NCBI GenBank assembly: GCA_020054675.1
Contig: JAIHAL010000008.1
Location: 176,263-240,262 of the forward strand
Reading direction: 5' to 3'
Length of the DNA stretch: 64,000 nt
From: Oscillospiraceae bacterium
GTDB lineage: Bacteria; Bacillota; Clostridia; Oscillospirales; Ruminococcaceae
Part shown: piece after piece, positions 27,350 to 37,531 of the stretch
Numbering within the stretch: position 1 is the stretch's first letter
How the letters are laid out: every line of letters starts with the position of its first letter
The notes under the pieces: model-generated
What the model saw: the letters and a program-made list of their open reading frames with translations, nothing else
What the model was told of the DNA's origin: nothing
Databases searched by the model: none
Program-made: the position numbers and the translations under genes

Positions 27350-28467
27350 AGTATTTTCCCCCTTTCAACAGTTTTTTCTACCCATGCTTTATAGAATTCT
27401 GCCCCATCTTTAACTGACTCGCTGTATGTTTTAATCAAACAGTGGCTGATTTGCAAAAGCAATTCATCTGAAATATTGTCAAGTTTTTGGGAAATAACAG
27501 TATTTAATCCACAAGTAAAACTTATAAAATCCGAAGATGATTTACTGATATCCTCAACAGCATCGTTAAGCTTCAACACATCGACAACCAAACGAGATTG
27601 CTTGGAAAAATTTTTAGGGCTCCAAATTTCCAAAGAATTTTTAGTACGATATTCCTTGGAAAGAGAATAAAGGATTGTTTTAGTTTTTGCAGTGCAATCA
27701 CAGCATTCAATTGCCTCAACAATTTGTTTGCAATTAAGTTTATCAGGATTATCCAATCGGTTTTTAAGTATAAAATTAATTAAAACAGAATTGGCTTTTT
27801 GAGCTCCTGAAAAATCATCCATGCAGGATTTGCGAAAAGGCTTTTCTTTGCCATTAAATTTATCTATTTTGCAAAGCACAGGATTTATCCAGTCATTTTG
27901 ATATACAACCGCTACTCCTTTTGGCAATTTAGCAATTTCATCAACCTGGTCATCTTTAAGCGCAGCGGCCTTTCCGGAAATTCGGCGGTCATTTTCATCG
28001 GGCAGCCTTAATATTATTTTTGTATTGGTATTTCTAATTGCGGAAGCATCAACAGCGCCGGGAGATTGGTCCGCGATTATAAACCCTTCGCCATATGTTC
28101 TCATTTCCGCAATGGCATTTGAAAGCATTTCAACCGACTTGCCTGAAATGTTTGCGCCTTCCGGATTGCTTTGATAAGGCTTCCCAAGAATGTTATGAGC
28201 TTCTTCCAGTACCGTTATGTGCCTAAGCCTGCTGTTTGGATTTTTGCTGCTGCTCATTCTATGTTCTGAAAGCCGCATAACAAGTATGCCCATAATAAGC
28301 GCCTTAGTTTCCTGCGCCCCTATCCGGCTAAGGTCAATTATTACATTCGAATCAAACAAAACATCATTGTCGATTTCATTAGAAGAAAAAATTTGCCCAT
28401 TTAAACCGTTTGTTAAAGATTTTACTCTGGTTGTAAGCGAACCTATGTAATTTGACTTGACTTCATT
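27346..28467 (-). pseudogene. HerA-type ATPase lacking its N-terminal (P-loop) region
   Basis: The open frame covers about 373 residues of a HerA/DUF87 ATPase: KSNYIGSLTTRVKSLTNG, VIIDLSRIGAQETKALIMG, Walker B HITVLEEAHNIL, IIADQSPGAV and NTKIILRLPDENDRR. It runs back from 27346 to a TAA at 28468-28470; the Walker A half expected upstream is missing and replaced by an AT-rich cassette. The first usable start is a TTG at 28359 without a clear ribosome site. HerA proteins act in DNA processing, defence or toxin delivery. I read this as a 3' remnant, though expression by readthrough is possible. Confidence 0.7.
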
Positions 28468-28480
28468 TTAAATTAAAAAT

Positions 28481-28900
28481 TTAATCTTTCATTTGTCTTA
28501 ATTGTCTGTCCTTAAGCAACAGTTTTTGGAGATAAATATTTTCTTCCTCTGTACGATTAACTTTTTTTGTTAATGTGTCAATTTCCTTTTCGTATTCGTC
28601 AAGCAATGTTTCATAATTATCTCTTTGATTTTCATATATTTTTTTTTGGTCCAAAAAAAATTGAGCTTGTTCTAATAGCTTTTTCTCATACTCACATGAT
28701 GCTTCTAAAAAACCCTTCCTTTTTCCGTCATATTGTCCTGATTTATAAATTATGCTAGTGATAGGATTATCTTCACAGTAAGTTTCTTTTACAGTTTTTT
28801 TAATACCACTTACAACGTCTCCTTCATTAACAATATTGTTTACAGTATCAATAATTTTACCTATGCCTGTCCTTCTCCATAAAAATCTCTTCAATCCCAT
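28481..28900 (-). CDS. Small coiled-coil protein sharing a module with the DUF697-like protein
   Basis: 139 residues: an N-terminal stretch (IGKIIDTVNNIVNEGDVVSGI) and a C-terminal coiled coil (about 60-135). The segment GQYDGKRKGFLEASCEYEKK, followed by a heptad-rich helix, aligns closely with the C-terminus of the protein at 30098-31174. This suggests the two proteins interact or bind a common partner. The ATG overlaps the upstream gene by 10 bp with AAGGAG before it. The base composition is strongly AT-rich. Function unknown. Confidence 0.7.
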   Translation of the reverse strand: MGLKRFLWRRTGIGKIIDTVNNIVNEGDVVSGIKKTVKETYCEDNPITSIIYKSGQYDGKRKGFLEASCEYEKKLLEQAQFFLDQKKIYENQRDNYETLLDEYEKEIDTLTKKVNRTEEENIYLQKLLLKDRQLRQMKD

Positions 28901-30084
28901 TGTTCAATCTCCTTCAATTGCAATTTTTCACCCTGAATTAATTTATTAAATCCACCAAATACAAATTCTTCTTTTACTTGATGAATAAACGCTGTATCTG
29001 TAGTTAGCTTTTGAATAGTGACAACCAGTCCGCCAATATCTATTTTTTTAATCGCTGCATCATTACCAACTGCCATATTTGCAGTTGCCCATATTATATT
29101 ACTTGTTGATGCAATTAAATTTGAATACATAATGATTTTTTTTGTTTTAACATTGTATATATCTCTTGAGCTATATATCTTTTCATCATACATCAACATA
29201 TGTAATACACTGATAATGGTATTGATTAACACAGAAAAGCTTGCAGAAGTACCTATTTTAACAATATCTCCAGTGCTTATGTACTTAGTAAGAATCTCTA
29301 CATTAGTATTGGATAACACAAGATTTGCTCCAGGAAGTTGAATTCCACAAGGTGTATATAAATCAGTTCCTATATGTATTATTTGTTTAATTATTGCAGC
29401 AACCACCGAACTTAAATCATTATTCAATCTTTCTGCAGCTTTTGTTAATGTTACTGATGTAAGGGCAAACATTCCTATTCTCGGATTTTTTAATTGAGAA
29501 TCATAAATAACATGGTTTGTCGTTATTATAGGAGTTTTAATACAGGTTATTGTATTTGTAAGAATATTTGCTGTTCCAAATATTAAACCGAGAATAGGGT
29601 CATGTCCTAATGTCGCAAAGCGATGATTTGCTCCTTCAAATAATTTAAAATTTTCATCTAAGTATCCAGTTGCATCATATGGAACACCTCTTCCAGTAAT
29701 TATTTGATTTAGTGGTGCATAATACTTGCTTGCGTTAAGAACATATCCATTATCAAGTTTTTTAAGCAACTTATTTTGCAAATCATGAAGAAAATCTTCA
29801 TTTTTATTTCCTTGGCCAGCCTTTTCAATTTCTGTTAAGTTATTTATTAAATAAATTCTAGCACATTGAAGAGCCACAGCAATAAATAAAAAAGCAATAT
29901 CCGTACTCTTTAAGCCTGTTTGTTCTTCAAATTTATTTTCTAAATCATTTAAATATTGTTTTGAATTGTGCGCTACATTAGCTACTCGATATGACTCATC
30001 AGCAATAATCTCCATATTATGTAAAGTGATATCTGAGTTTTCTTTTAATTTTTTTCTTTTAGCACGTAATTCATCTAATGACAT
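28891..30084 (-). CDS. 397-residue protein of unknown function, cassette middle gene
   Basis: Largely helical, with several hydrophobic stretches (LKSTDIAFLFIAVALQCARIYL, PILGLIFGTANILTNTI, SVLINTIISVLHMLM) suggesting membrane association. Distinctive segments include YYAPLNQIITGRGVPYDA and GANHRFATLGHDPILGL, which I recall only from unassigned gut-bacterial proteins. It lies between the DUF697-like gene (13 bp upstream) and the coiled-coil gene (10-bp overlap), so the three are one transcription unit. No catalytic motif is evident. Function unknown. Confidence 0.7.
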   Translation of the reverse strand: MSLDELRAKRKKLKENSDITLHNMEIIADESYRVANVAHNSKQYLNDLENKFEEQTGLKSTDIAFLFIAVALQCARIYLINNLTEIEKAGQGNKNEDFLHDLQNKLLKKLDNGYVLNASKYYAPLNQIITGRGVPYDATGYLDENFKLFEGANHRFATLGHDPILGLIFGTANILTNTITCIKTPIITTNHVIYDSQLKNPRIGMFALTSVTLTKAAERLNNDLSSVVAAIIKQIIHIGTDLYTPCGIQLPGANLVLSNTNVEILTKYISTGDIVKIGTSASFSVLINTIISVLHMLMYDEKIYSSRDIYNVKTKKIIMYSNLIASTSNIIWATANMAVGNDAAIKKIDIGGLVVTIQKLTTDTAFIHQVKEEFVFGGFNKLIQGEKLQLKEIEQWD

Positions 30085-30097
30085 GTTAATTATTCCC

Positions 30098-31174
30098 CTA
30101 TATTTTTAATTTTTTTAAATCATTATATATTAATTTAATTTCATTTAGCGCAGTATTTTTATCGCATTTTTCCTCTAAATCTTGGATATATGTTTCATAT
30201 TCAGATAACAATTTTTCATATTCTTCTTTTTCTTTTTTTACATCTTTCATTTGACTAAGAAACTCTTCAGCTTGTTTCCTTAATTTGGATTCGTATTCAG
30301 CAGAAGCTTCATTATATCCATCTTTCATTCCTTCGTATCTTCCTTTATTTCTATCTTGAATCCATCTCTCATAAAAATTTTTTACTGCAATCCAACCAAT
30401 AGCCTCTGTTATGCCAGCAGCTGTTGCAGTATTAATTACATTTCCAATCACGGGAATCCATCCGACAAGAAACTGAGATATTGTTCTTCCGGCAATAGTA
30501 GCCCCAGCAGAAGCAATGATACTTTTTGCTACAGACTCCGTTATGTTAAGTTCAAAGACATTACCCAAAGAAATAATCATTCCGATTTGAATTGGCACAA
30601 TTACTGCATTATCTGATGAGGGTATTTGTGCTAATCCTGTCCCTACACCGCCACAAGCTACTGATGCTGCATGAATAATTTTATTGCATTTTTTCAATTT
30701 ATCAGGTGGCAAATCTATTTTTTTTACTTTTCCTGTCATTTTATTTGAGGTTTTTCCTAAACTTGAATCAATTATGATCAATTCAGAAAGAATTTTTCGT
30801 AATACAAACATATTAAAAACATCGATAAATTTATATTCTGATATGTTAGAGTTTTCAAGTTCAACAATTAAATTTTCTCCTTCCATACGCATATCAAATA
30901 TATCTGAATATTGAAAATAAATGGCTTTCCCAATAAACCTATAATAAAAACCATCACTTGTAAAAAGAAATCCTGATTTTCCAGTTGAAAATATTGTATT
31001 GTCAAAAAAAGCTATAACGTTATTAATTGACAAATTATCATCAAAATATTTAACCAATTTTTTAAATAAATCGTTAGTAATATCAGGCACAAAATAACTT
31101 TTACAATTATTTTTTCTAAAATCACAATCTTTATCTTTTAATACTTTTAACATTTCATTTATTTTTTCTGTCAT
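30098..31174 (-). CDS. DUF697-like membrane protein with C-terminal coiled coil
   Basis: 358 residues. The N-terminal 140 residues look like a beta-rich PH-like domain (VIAFFDNTIFSTGKSGFLF, YYRF, KAIYFQYSDI). Residues about 165-265 match the DUF697/YcjF-type domain with two hydrophobic hairpins (KIIHAASVACGGVGTGLAQI, IQIGMIISLGNVFEL, GWIPVIGNVINTATAAGITE). The coiled-coil tail resembles the protein at 28481-28900. DUF697 domains often accompany GTPases; none is encoded here. It is first in the AT-rich cassette, with AAAGGA before its ATG. Role unknown; membrane sensor or effector is inference. Confidence 0.72.
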   Translation of the reverse strand: MTEKINEMLKVLKDKDCDFRKNNCKSYFVPDITNDLFKKLVKYFDDNLSINNVIAFFDNTIFSTGKSGFLFTSDGFYYRFIGKAIYFQYSDIFDMRMEGENLIVELENSNISEYKFIDVFNMFVLRKILSELIIIDSSLGKTSNKMTGKVKKIDLPPDKLKKCNKIIHAASVACGGVGTGLAQIPSSDNAVIVPIQIGMIISLGNVFELNITESVAKSIIASAGATIAGRTISQFLVGWIPVIGNVINTATAAGITEAIGWIAVKNFYERWIQDRNKGRYEGMKDGYNEASAEYESKLRKQAEEFLSQMKDVKKEKEEYEKLLSEYETYIQDLEEKCDKNTALNEIKLIYNDLKKLKI

Positions 31175-31273
31175 AGCTATACATATCCTTTCTAAAATTT
31201 AAGCATTAACATTATTGCTAAACATTTTTACTTTGAGTATACAAAAAATTTATAACAAATTTCCCCATAATTT

Positions 31274-32245
31274 TTAATAATAATACAATTTATGTATTTT
31301 TTCAACTTCAAATTTCATTTCATCAACAAAATCCTGAGGGGAGATAACTTTAACCCAAGCTCCTTGACTAAGCAGCCACATTTTAATGCCATCGCCGTAG
31401 ACTTCGGCTTCGATGAGATATTTTTTTTCTTTTTTAACCTGTTCAATAATTTTTGCGGTAGGAAGCTTGTCAAGCACAGCCTGAACGGATGGGCCCGTAA
31501 ATTCAAAGCGGATTTTGCGCAGTTTTCCGGGCCACATGAACAGGCTTCGTTTGCGCAGCAGCCCCTCATCAAAGGAAGGAGGATTAATAAGTGCTGATTT
31601 TTTGCGATGTTCGGTGATGTGTTGAATTCTATCCACACGAAAATATATAGGTTTTTCGTTGTTTTCAACTTCAAAGGCGATTAAATAAAAGTAATAATCC
31701 GCAAACATCACGGATGCCGGAATAATCCTGTGCGTAACGATATTCCTGTCCATGCGCTGATATTGGATTGTAATTTCCCGTTTTTTTGAAATGCAGTCCA
31801 CAAGTTCCCAAAGATTGTCCTGAACGCTTTTGCAATCGTGCTTAACCTCGGTATAGTGATATATTTCCTTGCGTATAAGCTCTTCGAGTTTGCTTCGGTC
31901 GGCAGCGGTAGTAAATTGTTTAAGCTTTTCTATAATGTCAAGCAATTCTATTTTTGAAAGAGCCTTTGTCCCGATTATAATTTCGGTTAAAGCAAACAAT
32001 TCTTTGTTGGTTAAAAATCCGTCCATCTCCAACTGATAGCATTTGTCGCGGTATGAGTACTGCAATTCGGTATTTCCGACCAAATCGCGGTGGTCTGCAA
32101 GGAACGCCTTTAAATCGTTGATGCTTCTTGTGATGCTTTTGGTTGAAATACCATATTCATCCGCAAGCTTTTGAACCGATATTTTTTCTCCCCTCAAGCT
32201 TTTAAAGAATATTTCCAATACTCTGTCCTGTTTTTTGCCTTTCAT
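31274..32245 (-). CDS. WYL-domain transcriptional regulator
   Basis: 323 residues: an N-terminal helix-turn-helix (KISVQKLADEYGISTKSITRSINDLKAFL), a central helical linker, a WYL domain (REITIQYQRMDRNIVTHRIIPASVMFADYYFYLIAFE, then YFRVDRI) and a C-terminal WCX-like extension. WYL proteins sense nucleic acids or nucleotides and often control phage-defence loci (BrxR/CapW type). It is the first gene of the minus-strand island, 99 bp upstream of the AT-rich cassette, and its composition matches the chromosome rather than the cassette. It may repress the island; inferred. Confidence 0.87.
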   Translation of the reverse strand: MKGKKQDRVLEIFFKSLRGEKISVQKLADEYGISTKSITRSINDLKAFLADHRDLVGNTELQYSYRDKCYQLEMDGFLTNKELFALTEIIIGTKALSKIELLDIIEKLKQFTTAADRSKLEELIRKEIYHYTEVKHDCKSVQDNLWELVDCISKKREITIQYQRMDRNIVTHRIIPASVMFADYYFYLIAFEVENNEKPIYFRVDRIQHITEHRKKSALINPPSFDEGLLRKRSLFMWPGKLRKIRFEFTGPSVQAVLDKLPTAKIIEQVKKEKKYLIEAEVYGDGIKMWLLSQGAWVKVISPQDFVDEMKFEVEKIHKLYYY

Positions 32246-32291
32246 TTTTCTTTGCCTCCGTTTTTGCCAAGGTTAATATTTCCTTGATTTC

Positions 32292-32307
32292 TGATATAAT
32301 TATATCA
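32292..32307 (-). promoter_or_regulatory. Palindromic extended -10 element upstream of the WYL gene
   Basis: TGATATAATTATATCA is a perfect 16-bp palindrome that reads TGATATAAT, an extended -10, on either strand. It lies about 47 bp before the WYL start. The identical palindrome lies in the dnaA promoter. It could be a promoter, an operator, or both. Confidence 0.5.
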
Positions 32308-32394
32308 AAGGCCAAGGACAAAATGTAGTCTTGCTAAAATAAAAATTTCAGCTTTCGGGTTGATTTTAGTCATTATGAAGATGTTTTTGATAAC

Positions 32395-32422
32395 AAAAAC
32401 CCCGCCATTTGGCGGGGTTTTA
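32395..32422. terminator. Bidirectional terminator between gyrA and the island
   Basis: AAAACCCCGCC (32396-32406) pairs with GGCGGGGTTTT (32411-32421) with a 4-nt loop and A/T runs on both sides. It ends gyrA on the minus strand. Confidence 0.85.
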
Positions 32423-32432
32423 TCTTTATTCA

Positions 32433-34970
32433 TTATTCCTCATCTTCCGGAAGCTCGGGATTTTCAATTACCTCATTTTGCTCTTCAATTTCAGCCATTT
32501 CAAGTTCTTCTTCGCTTGGCTGCTCAACCTCGGCAATTTCGGCATCCTCGTCATGTTCAGTCCTTGTGAAAGCCACAACCTTGTCGTCCTCCGGGATTCT
32601 CATAAGCTTAACTCCGGTTGCATATCTTCCCATGAGCCTTATGTCCTTTGCGCGGATTCTTATGATTACTCCTCCGGCGGAAACAAGGATTATGTCGTCC
32701 GACTCGTCAATAACCTTTATGCCGCAGACAAAGCCTTTTTCGTCTGAAACCTTGTAGTTGAGGATTCCCATTCCGCCCCTGTTCTGCAGCTTGTAGCTTC
32801 CGATGTCGGTTCTTCTGCCGATTCCCTTTTCGGTAACGGTGAGTACGGAAGCCCCCTCGCGTATTCTTGCCATAGAAACCACAAAATCGCCCTCGCGCAG
32901 CCTGATTGCCTTAACTCCGTGAGCTGAACGTCCCATGGGCCTCATTTGTGTTTCATCAATTCTTATTGCATAGCCCATGCGTGTGGCAACTATTATCTGG
33001 GCATTTCCGTCCGTCATTCTTACTCCGGCAATTTCGTCGCCCTCGTCAAGGCCTATTGCTATAAGGCCGTTTTTGCGCACGTTTTTGTATTGTGAAAGCT
33101 CTGTTCGCTTGATTTTACCGTTTTTGGTGACCATTATGATGAATTTGCCATCATCGAACCCATCGGTCTTAATCATAGCGGCAATTTTTTCGCCTTCGGA
33201 GAGTGGGAGGAGATTTATTACATTAACTCCCCTTGAATTCCTTGAGCCTTCGGGGATTTCATAGCATTTAAGCTTATACATCACGCCCTTGTTGGTGATG
33301 AAAAGCACATCATCATGCGTGCTTGCAACAAACATTTCGGCAACGAAATCCTCTTCGCGCTGCTTCATGCCGTTAACGCCCCTGCCGCCCCTGTTTTGCG
33401 TACGATAATCGCTTACCGGCTGACGCTTTATATAGCCTATGTTGGTGCAGGCGACAACGCAGTTTTCCTCGGCAATAAGGTCTGCTATGTCAACTTCTCC
33501 GCTGACAATTTCAATGTCTGTCTTTCTCTTGTCGGCATATTTTTTCTTTATTTCAAGCAGTTCTTCGGTTATTATGGAAAGAACCCTTTCCCTCCTTGCA
33601 AGGATATCCTCAAGGTCGGCAATCTTTTCCATAATTTGAGCAAGCTCGTCAAGGATTTTCTGCCTTTCCATGCTGGAAAGCTGGTAAAGGCGCATCATGG
33701 CAATAGCCTCGGCCTGAATGTCGCTGAGAGAAAATCTTTTTATAAGCCTTTCCTTTATTTCCTGCTGATTTTTGGATGTGCGGCATATGTTTATAACCTC
33801 GTCAAGATTGTCCACAGCAATGACAAGCCCTTGCAGTATGTGCTCCCTTTCGCGAAGCTTCCTCAAATCAAATTCTGTCCTGCGCCTTATGACTTCCTCT
33901 TGGAATTTAAGGTATTCTTCAAGCATTTGCTTGAGGGTGAGCACCTTAGGCTCTTTGCCTACAAGCGCAAGCATAATCACGCCGACTGTTTCTTGAAGCT
34001 GGGTGAATGAAAAGAGCTGATTTTGCACGATTTGCGGAATAGCGTCCTTTTTAAGCTCAATAACAATCCTCATTCCGTCCCTGTCGGATTCATCGCGGAT
34101 GAAATGTATCCCGTCAATTCTCTTTTCCTTTGCAAGGTCGGCTATGTTTTCGATAAGCCTTGCCTTGTTTACCATGTAAGGGATTTCGGTAACTATTATG
34201 CAGTTCCTGCCCTTGATTTCCTCAATGGTGGTATTTGCGCGAAGTATTATTTTTCCGCGTCCCGTAGCATAAGCCGACCTGATTCCGGATTTGCCCATAA
34301 TGATTCCGCCGGTGGGGAAGTCGGGGCCTTTTATGTGCTCCATAAGCTCGTCAAGTCCTGCGTCGGGATTTTGTATAAGGCAGATAAGCCCGTCGATAAC
34401 CTCGCCAAGGTTGTGCGGGGGGATGTTTGTCGCCATTCCGACAGCTATTCCGGTTGAGCCGTTGACCAAAAGGTTCGGGTAGCGGGACGGAAGCACCTCA
34501 GGCTCTTTCAAACGGTCGTCGTAGTTTGGAACGAAATCAACGGTATCCTTGTTTATGTCGGTGAGCATTTCCATAGAGATTTTAGACATTTTTGCTTCGG
34601 TGTAACGGTAAGCGGCAGGCGGGTCGCCGTCGACGCTTCCGAAGTTCCCATGTCCATCAACAAGGGGATACCTCATTGAAAAATCCTGAGCAAGCCTTAC
34701 AAGGGCATCATAAACCGACGCGTCGCCGTGGGGATGGTATTTTCCCAAAACATCTCCGACGGTAGCGGCGCACTTTAAATATTTCTTTTCCGGAAAAAGC
34801 CCCGCCTCGTACATGGTGTAAAGGATTCTCCTGTGCACGGGTTTAAGGCCGTCGCGCACATCAGGGAGCGCCCTTGCCACAATTACCGACATAGAGTATT
34901 CAAGGAAAGATTTTTTCATTTCCTCTTCTATATCTACGGGTATTATTTTAGAATTTGCGTCATTGTACAA
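32433..34970 (-). CDS. gyrA: DNA gyrase subunit A
   Basis: 845 residues. The winged-helix/tower core holds the catalytic Tyr in AAYRYTE (about residue 122) and the quinolone-determining region ([17 protein letters not shown]). The C-terminal beta-pinwheel has the gyrase-specific GyrA box (QNRGGRG), which separates it from topoisomerase IV ParC, and a Glu/Asp-rich tail. With GyrB it introduces negative supercoils. The start is TTG at 34970, 6 bp after the YcxB-like gene. It ends the dnaA-to-gyrA block. Confidence 0.95.
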   Translation of the reverse strand: MYNDANSKIIPVDIEEEMKKSFLEYSMSVIVARALPDVRDGLKPVHRRILYTMYEAGLFPEKKYLKCAATVGDVLGKYHPHGDASVYDALVRLAQDFSMRYPLVDGHGNFGSVDGDPPAAYRYTEAKMSKISMEMLTDINKDTVDFVPNYDDRLKEPEVLPSRYPNLLVNGSTGIAVGMATNIPPHNLGEVIDGLICLIQNPDAGLDELMEHIKGPDFPTGGIIMGKSGIRSAYATGRGKIILRANTTIEEIKGRNCIIVTEIPYMVNKARLIENIADLAKEKRIDGIHFIRDESDRDGMRIVIELKKDAIPQIVQNQLFSFTQLQETVGVIMLALVGKEPKVLTLKQMLEEYLKFQEEVIRRRTEFDLRKLREREHILQGLVIAVDNLDEVINICRTSKNQQEIKERLIKRFSLSDIQAEAIAMMRLYQLSSMERQKILDELAQIMEKIADLEDILARRERVLSIITEELLEIKKKYADKRKTDIEIVSGEVDIADLIAEENCVVACTNIGYIKRQPVSDYRTQNRGGRGVNGMKQREEDFVAEMFVASTHDDVLFITNKGVMYKLKCYEIPEGSRNSRGVNVINLLPLSEGEKIAAMIKTDGFDDGKFIIMVTKNGKIKRTELSQYKNVRKNGLIAIGLDEGDEIAGVRMTDGNAQIIVATRMGYAIRIDETQMRPMGRSAHGVKAIRLREGDFVVSMARIREGASVLTVTEKGIGRRTDIGSYKLQNRGGMGILNYKVSDEKGFVCGIKVIDESDDIILVSAGGVIIRIRAKDIRLMGRYATGVKLMRIPEDDKVVAFTRTEHDEDAEIAEVEQPSEEELEMAEIEEQNEVIENPELPEDEE

Positions 34971-34976
34971 ATCTTA

Positions 34977-35564
34977 TCACGCCTTTTCTTTTTTAAGCTT
35001 ATCAATGAATTTTACGTCCTTTGCCTCTTTAAGGGCATTTCTTAGAACTTCCTCCTGCTGTTGGGAAAGACATCTTTTCGGGATAGCGTAAAACATCTGC
35101 TTTTTTATATAGATTATGAACATTTCAGCATTTTCGATGGCATCCGGCCTGTCTGAGGAAAAGCTTATTTCTTTTGGCGGAATTTCAGCCGGAGGGTTTT
35201 CCGGGGAAATTTCCTCTTCGGGAATTTTTACTGAAATCACAAGACCGTCGCCATACACATTGGTGACATATGTGTCTTCCTTTATGTTCTTTATGGAGTT
35301 TATAAGTGATTTTCTGATTTTAAACACATTGTACCAAATAAGCGCAATGAAAAACAGACATACAAAAAGCATCACCCATGCTGTTGAATATGCGGGATTT
35401 TCTACTATTTGTAAAATATAAAGTGCCGCCACAATTGCAAAAGCCGCAGTCATGATGTAGTTTTTTGGGAAAACGTACCTTTTTTGAAAAAGTACGAATC
35501 CTTTTTCGTATTCTTCAAGGGAAATAGTATAAGTCAAGGTTTCAAGCGGTTGTTTTTCTTCCAT
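34977..35564 (-). CDS. YcxB-like two-helix membrane protein
   Basis: 195 residues: a short beta-rich N-terminus (LETLTYTISLEEYEKG), two membrane helices (about 38-58 and 64-82), and a C-terminal PH-like domain with a Pro/Glu-rich loop and the closing FYAIPKRCLSQQQEEVLRNAL characteristic of YcxB proteins. Function unknown. It lies in the operon between gyrB (17 bp upstream) and gyrA (6 bp downstream), an unusual place, since these two are normally adjacent. Confidence 0.72.
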   Translation of the reverse strand: MEEKQPLETLTYTISLEEYEKGFVLFQKRYVFPKNYIMTAAFAIVAALYILQIVENPAYSTAWVMLFVCLFFIALIWYNVFKIRKSLINSIKNIKEDTYVTNVYGDGLVISVKIPEEEISPENPPAEIPPKEISFSSDRPDAIENAEMFIIYIKKQMFYAIPKRCLSQQQEEVLRNALKEAKDVKFIDKLKKEKA

Positions 35565-35581
35565 TTATCCACCGGCTTTCG

Positions 35582-37513
35582 TTAGATATCAAGGTTTTGG
35601 ACATACTTTGCATTCTTTTCGATAAATTCCTTTCGCGGGGCAACCTTGTCGCCCATGAGTATGGTAAAGATTTCGTCGGCCCTTGCGGCGTCCTCCATCT
35701 CCACTTTAAGGATTGTCCTTGTTTCGGGATTCATAGTGGTTTCCCAAAGCTGTTCGGGGTCCATTTCACCAAGACCTTTGTATCTCTGAACGTCAACCTT
35801 GGCATTCCCGTCGCCTGATAGCTCTGCTATATACCTGTCCCTTTCCGCATCGGAAAATGCATACCTTACCTGTTTTCCCCTTGAAACCTTAAACAGGGGA
35901 GGCTGTGCGATATAAACGTTCCCGTTTGCGATAAGTGGCTTCATAAAGCGGAAAAAGAAAGTAAGCAAAAGCGTTCTTATGTGGCATCCATCAACGTCCG
36001 CATCCGCCATGATTATAACCTTGCCGTATCTGAGCCTGCTTATGTCAAAATCCTCGCCTATGGATGTTCCAAGCGCGGTAACAACGGGCATAAGCTTTTC
36101 GTTGCCGTAAACCTTGTCTATCCTTGCCTTTTCAACGTTAAGCATCTTGCCCCAAAGTGGGAGTATGGCCTGATATCTTCTGTCGCGTCCGCTTTTTGCG
36201 GAACCTCCCGCGGAATCTCCCTCAACGATGTAAATTTCTGTGTATCTTATGTCGCTTTCGGAGCAATCCGCAAGCTTTCCGGGCAGGGAATCCCTTTCCA
36301 TTGCGGATTTTCTTCTTGAAAGCTCCCTTGCCTTTTTAGCGGCTTCCCTTGCTTTTTGAGCCGAAACAGCCTTGTCGAAAATGCTCCTTGCCACTGCGGG
36401 ATTTTCCTCGAAATAGCACATAAGCTTTTCGGTGACAAGATTTTCGACAAATGCCCTTACCTCGGTATTTCCAAGCTTTCCTTTTGTCTGCCCCTCAAAT
36501 TCGCAGTTTTCAAGCTTAACGGAAATTATTGCGGTAAGTCCCTCTCTCACGTCATCCCCGATAAGGCTTTTGTCGGTATCCTTAATAAGCCCGAATTTTT
36601 TCCCGTACTCGTTGAAAACCTTTGTAAGCGCGTTTTTAAAGCCTGTTTCATGTGTTCCGCCGTCAACTGTGTGTATGTTGTTTGCAAATGAAAGTATCAG
36701 CTCGTTGTAGCTGTCATTGTACTGCATGGCAATTTCGGCGGAAGACGTGCCCTGTGTTCCGCTGATATATATTACGTTTTCGTTTATTACATCAAGGCCC
36801 CTTGTGGTGTGTATGTGAGTTACAAATTCCCTTATTCCGCCCTGATAATAAAGCGTTTCGCTTTTTTCCTCGCCGTCCCTTAAATCGGAGAAGATTATTT
36901 TTATTCCGGCATTGAGGAAAGCCTGCTCCCTGAGCCTTTTAAGGAGCACTTCATAATCGTAATGTGTGGTTTCCTCAAAAATTTCCGAATCGGCCTTGAA
37001 TTTTACGGTAGTTCCGGTTTCGCTTGTTTCGCCGATTATTTTAAGCGGTTCGGAGTATTTTCCCCTTTCAAAGCGCTGGAAGTGGACGTTCTTGCCGTCT
37101 TTTACAGTAAGCTCCAGCCATTCGGAGAGAGCGTTTACGACGGAAGCTCCGACGCCGTGAAGTCCTCCTGCGACCTTGTATCCGCCGCCGCCGAATTTTC
37201 CTCCTGCGTGCAGCTTTGTATATACTACCGTTGCCGCTGAAATTCCCTCTGTCGGATGTATTCCGGTAGGAATTCCCCTTCCGTTGTCGGAAACGCATAC
37301 CACATCGTCCGGCAGGAGTTCCACTTTAATTTCTGTGCAGAAACCTGCAAGCGCCTCGTCTATTGAATTGTCAACAATTTCGTAAACAAGGTGATGGAGC
37401 CCCTTCGGTCCGGATGAGCCTATATACATTCCCGGGCGTTTCCTAACCGCTTCAAGCCCTTCGAGAACCTGTATCTGGCTTTCGTCATAAGTGTTGTTAT
37501 TTATGTTTGCCAC
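35582..37513 (-). CDS. gyrB: DNA gyrase subunit B
   Basis: 643 residues, the Gram-positive length without the large proteobacterial insertion. The GHKL ATPase domain shows [25 protein letters not shown] and [13 protein letters not shown]. The transducer and Toprim regions follow with [28 protein letters not shown] and DADVDGCHI, and the tail has [19 protein letters not shown]. It couples ATP hydrolysis to strand passage with GyrA. It follows remB by 18 bp in the operon. Confidence 0.97.
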   Translation of the reverse strand: MANINNNTYDESQIQVLEGLEAVRKRPGMYIGSSGPKGLHHLVYEIVDNSIDEALAGFCTEIKVELLPDDVVCVSDNGRGIPTGIHPTEGISAATVVYTKLHAGGKFGGGGYKVAGGLHGVGASVVNALSEWLELTVKDGKNVHFQRFERGKYSEPLKIIGETSETGTTVKFKADSEIFEETTHYDYEVLLKRLREQAFLNAGIKIIFSDLRDGEEKSETLYYQGGIREFVTHIHTTRGLDVINENVIYISGTQGTSSAEIAMQYNDSYNELILSFANNIHTVDGGTHETGFKNALTKVFNEYGKKFGLIKDTDKSLIGDDVREGLTAIISVKLENCEFEGQTKGKLGNTEVRAFVENLVTEKLMCYFEENPAVARSIFDKAVSAQKAREAAKKARELSRRKSAMERDSLPGKLADCSESDIRYTEIYIVEGDSAGGSAKSGRDRRYQAILPLWGKMLNVEKARIDKVYGNEKLMPVVTALGTSIGEDFDISRLRYGKVIIMADADVDGCHIRTLLLTFFFRFMKPLIANGNVYIAQPPLFKVSRGKQVRYAFSDAERDRYIAELSGDGNAKVDVQRYKGLGEMDPEQLWETTMNPETRTILKVEMEDAARADEIFTILMGDKVAPRKEFIEKNAKYVQNLDI

Positions 37514-37531
37514 GAAAAAACCTCCGCATTC

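Noticed and set aside
31175..31273. Missing HerA N-terminus upstream of the AT-rich cassette
   Set aside because: The 99 bp between the WYL gene and the cassette shows no HerA-like sequence in any frame.
33315..34010. Plus-strand frames inside gyrA
   Set aside because: They are antisense shadows of a well-conserved gene with no ribosome site.
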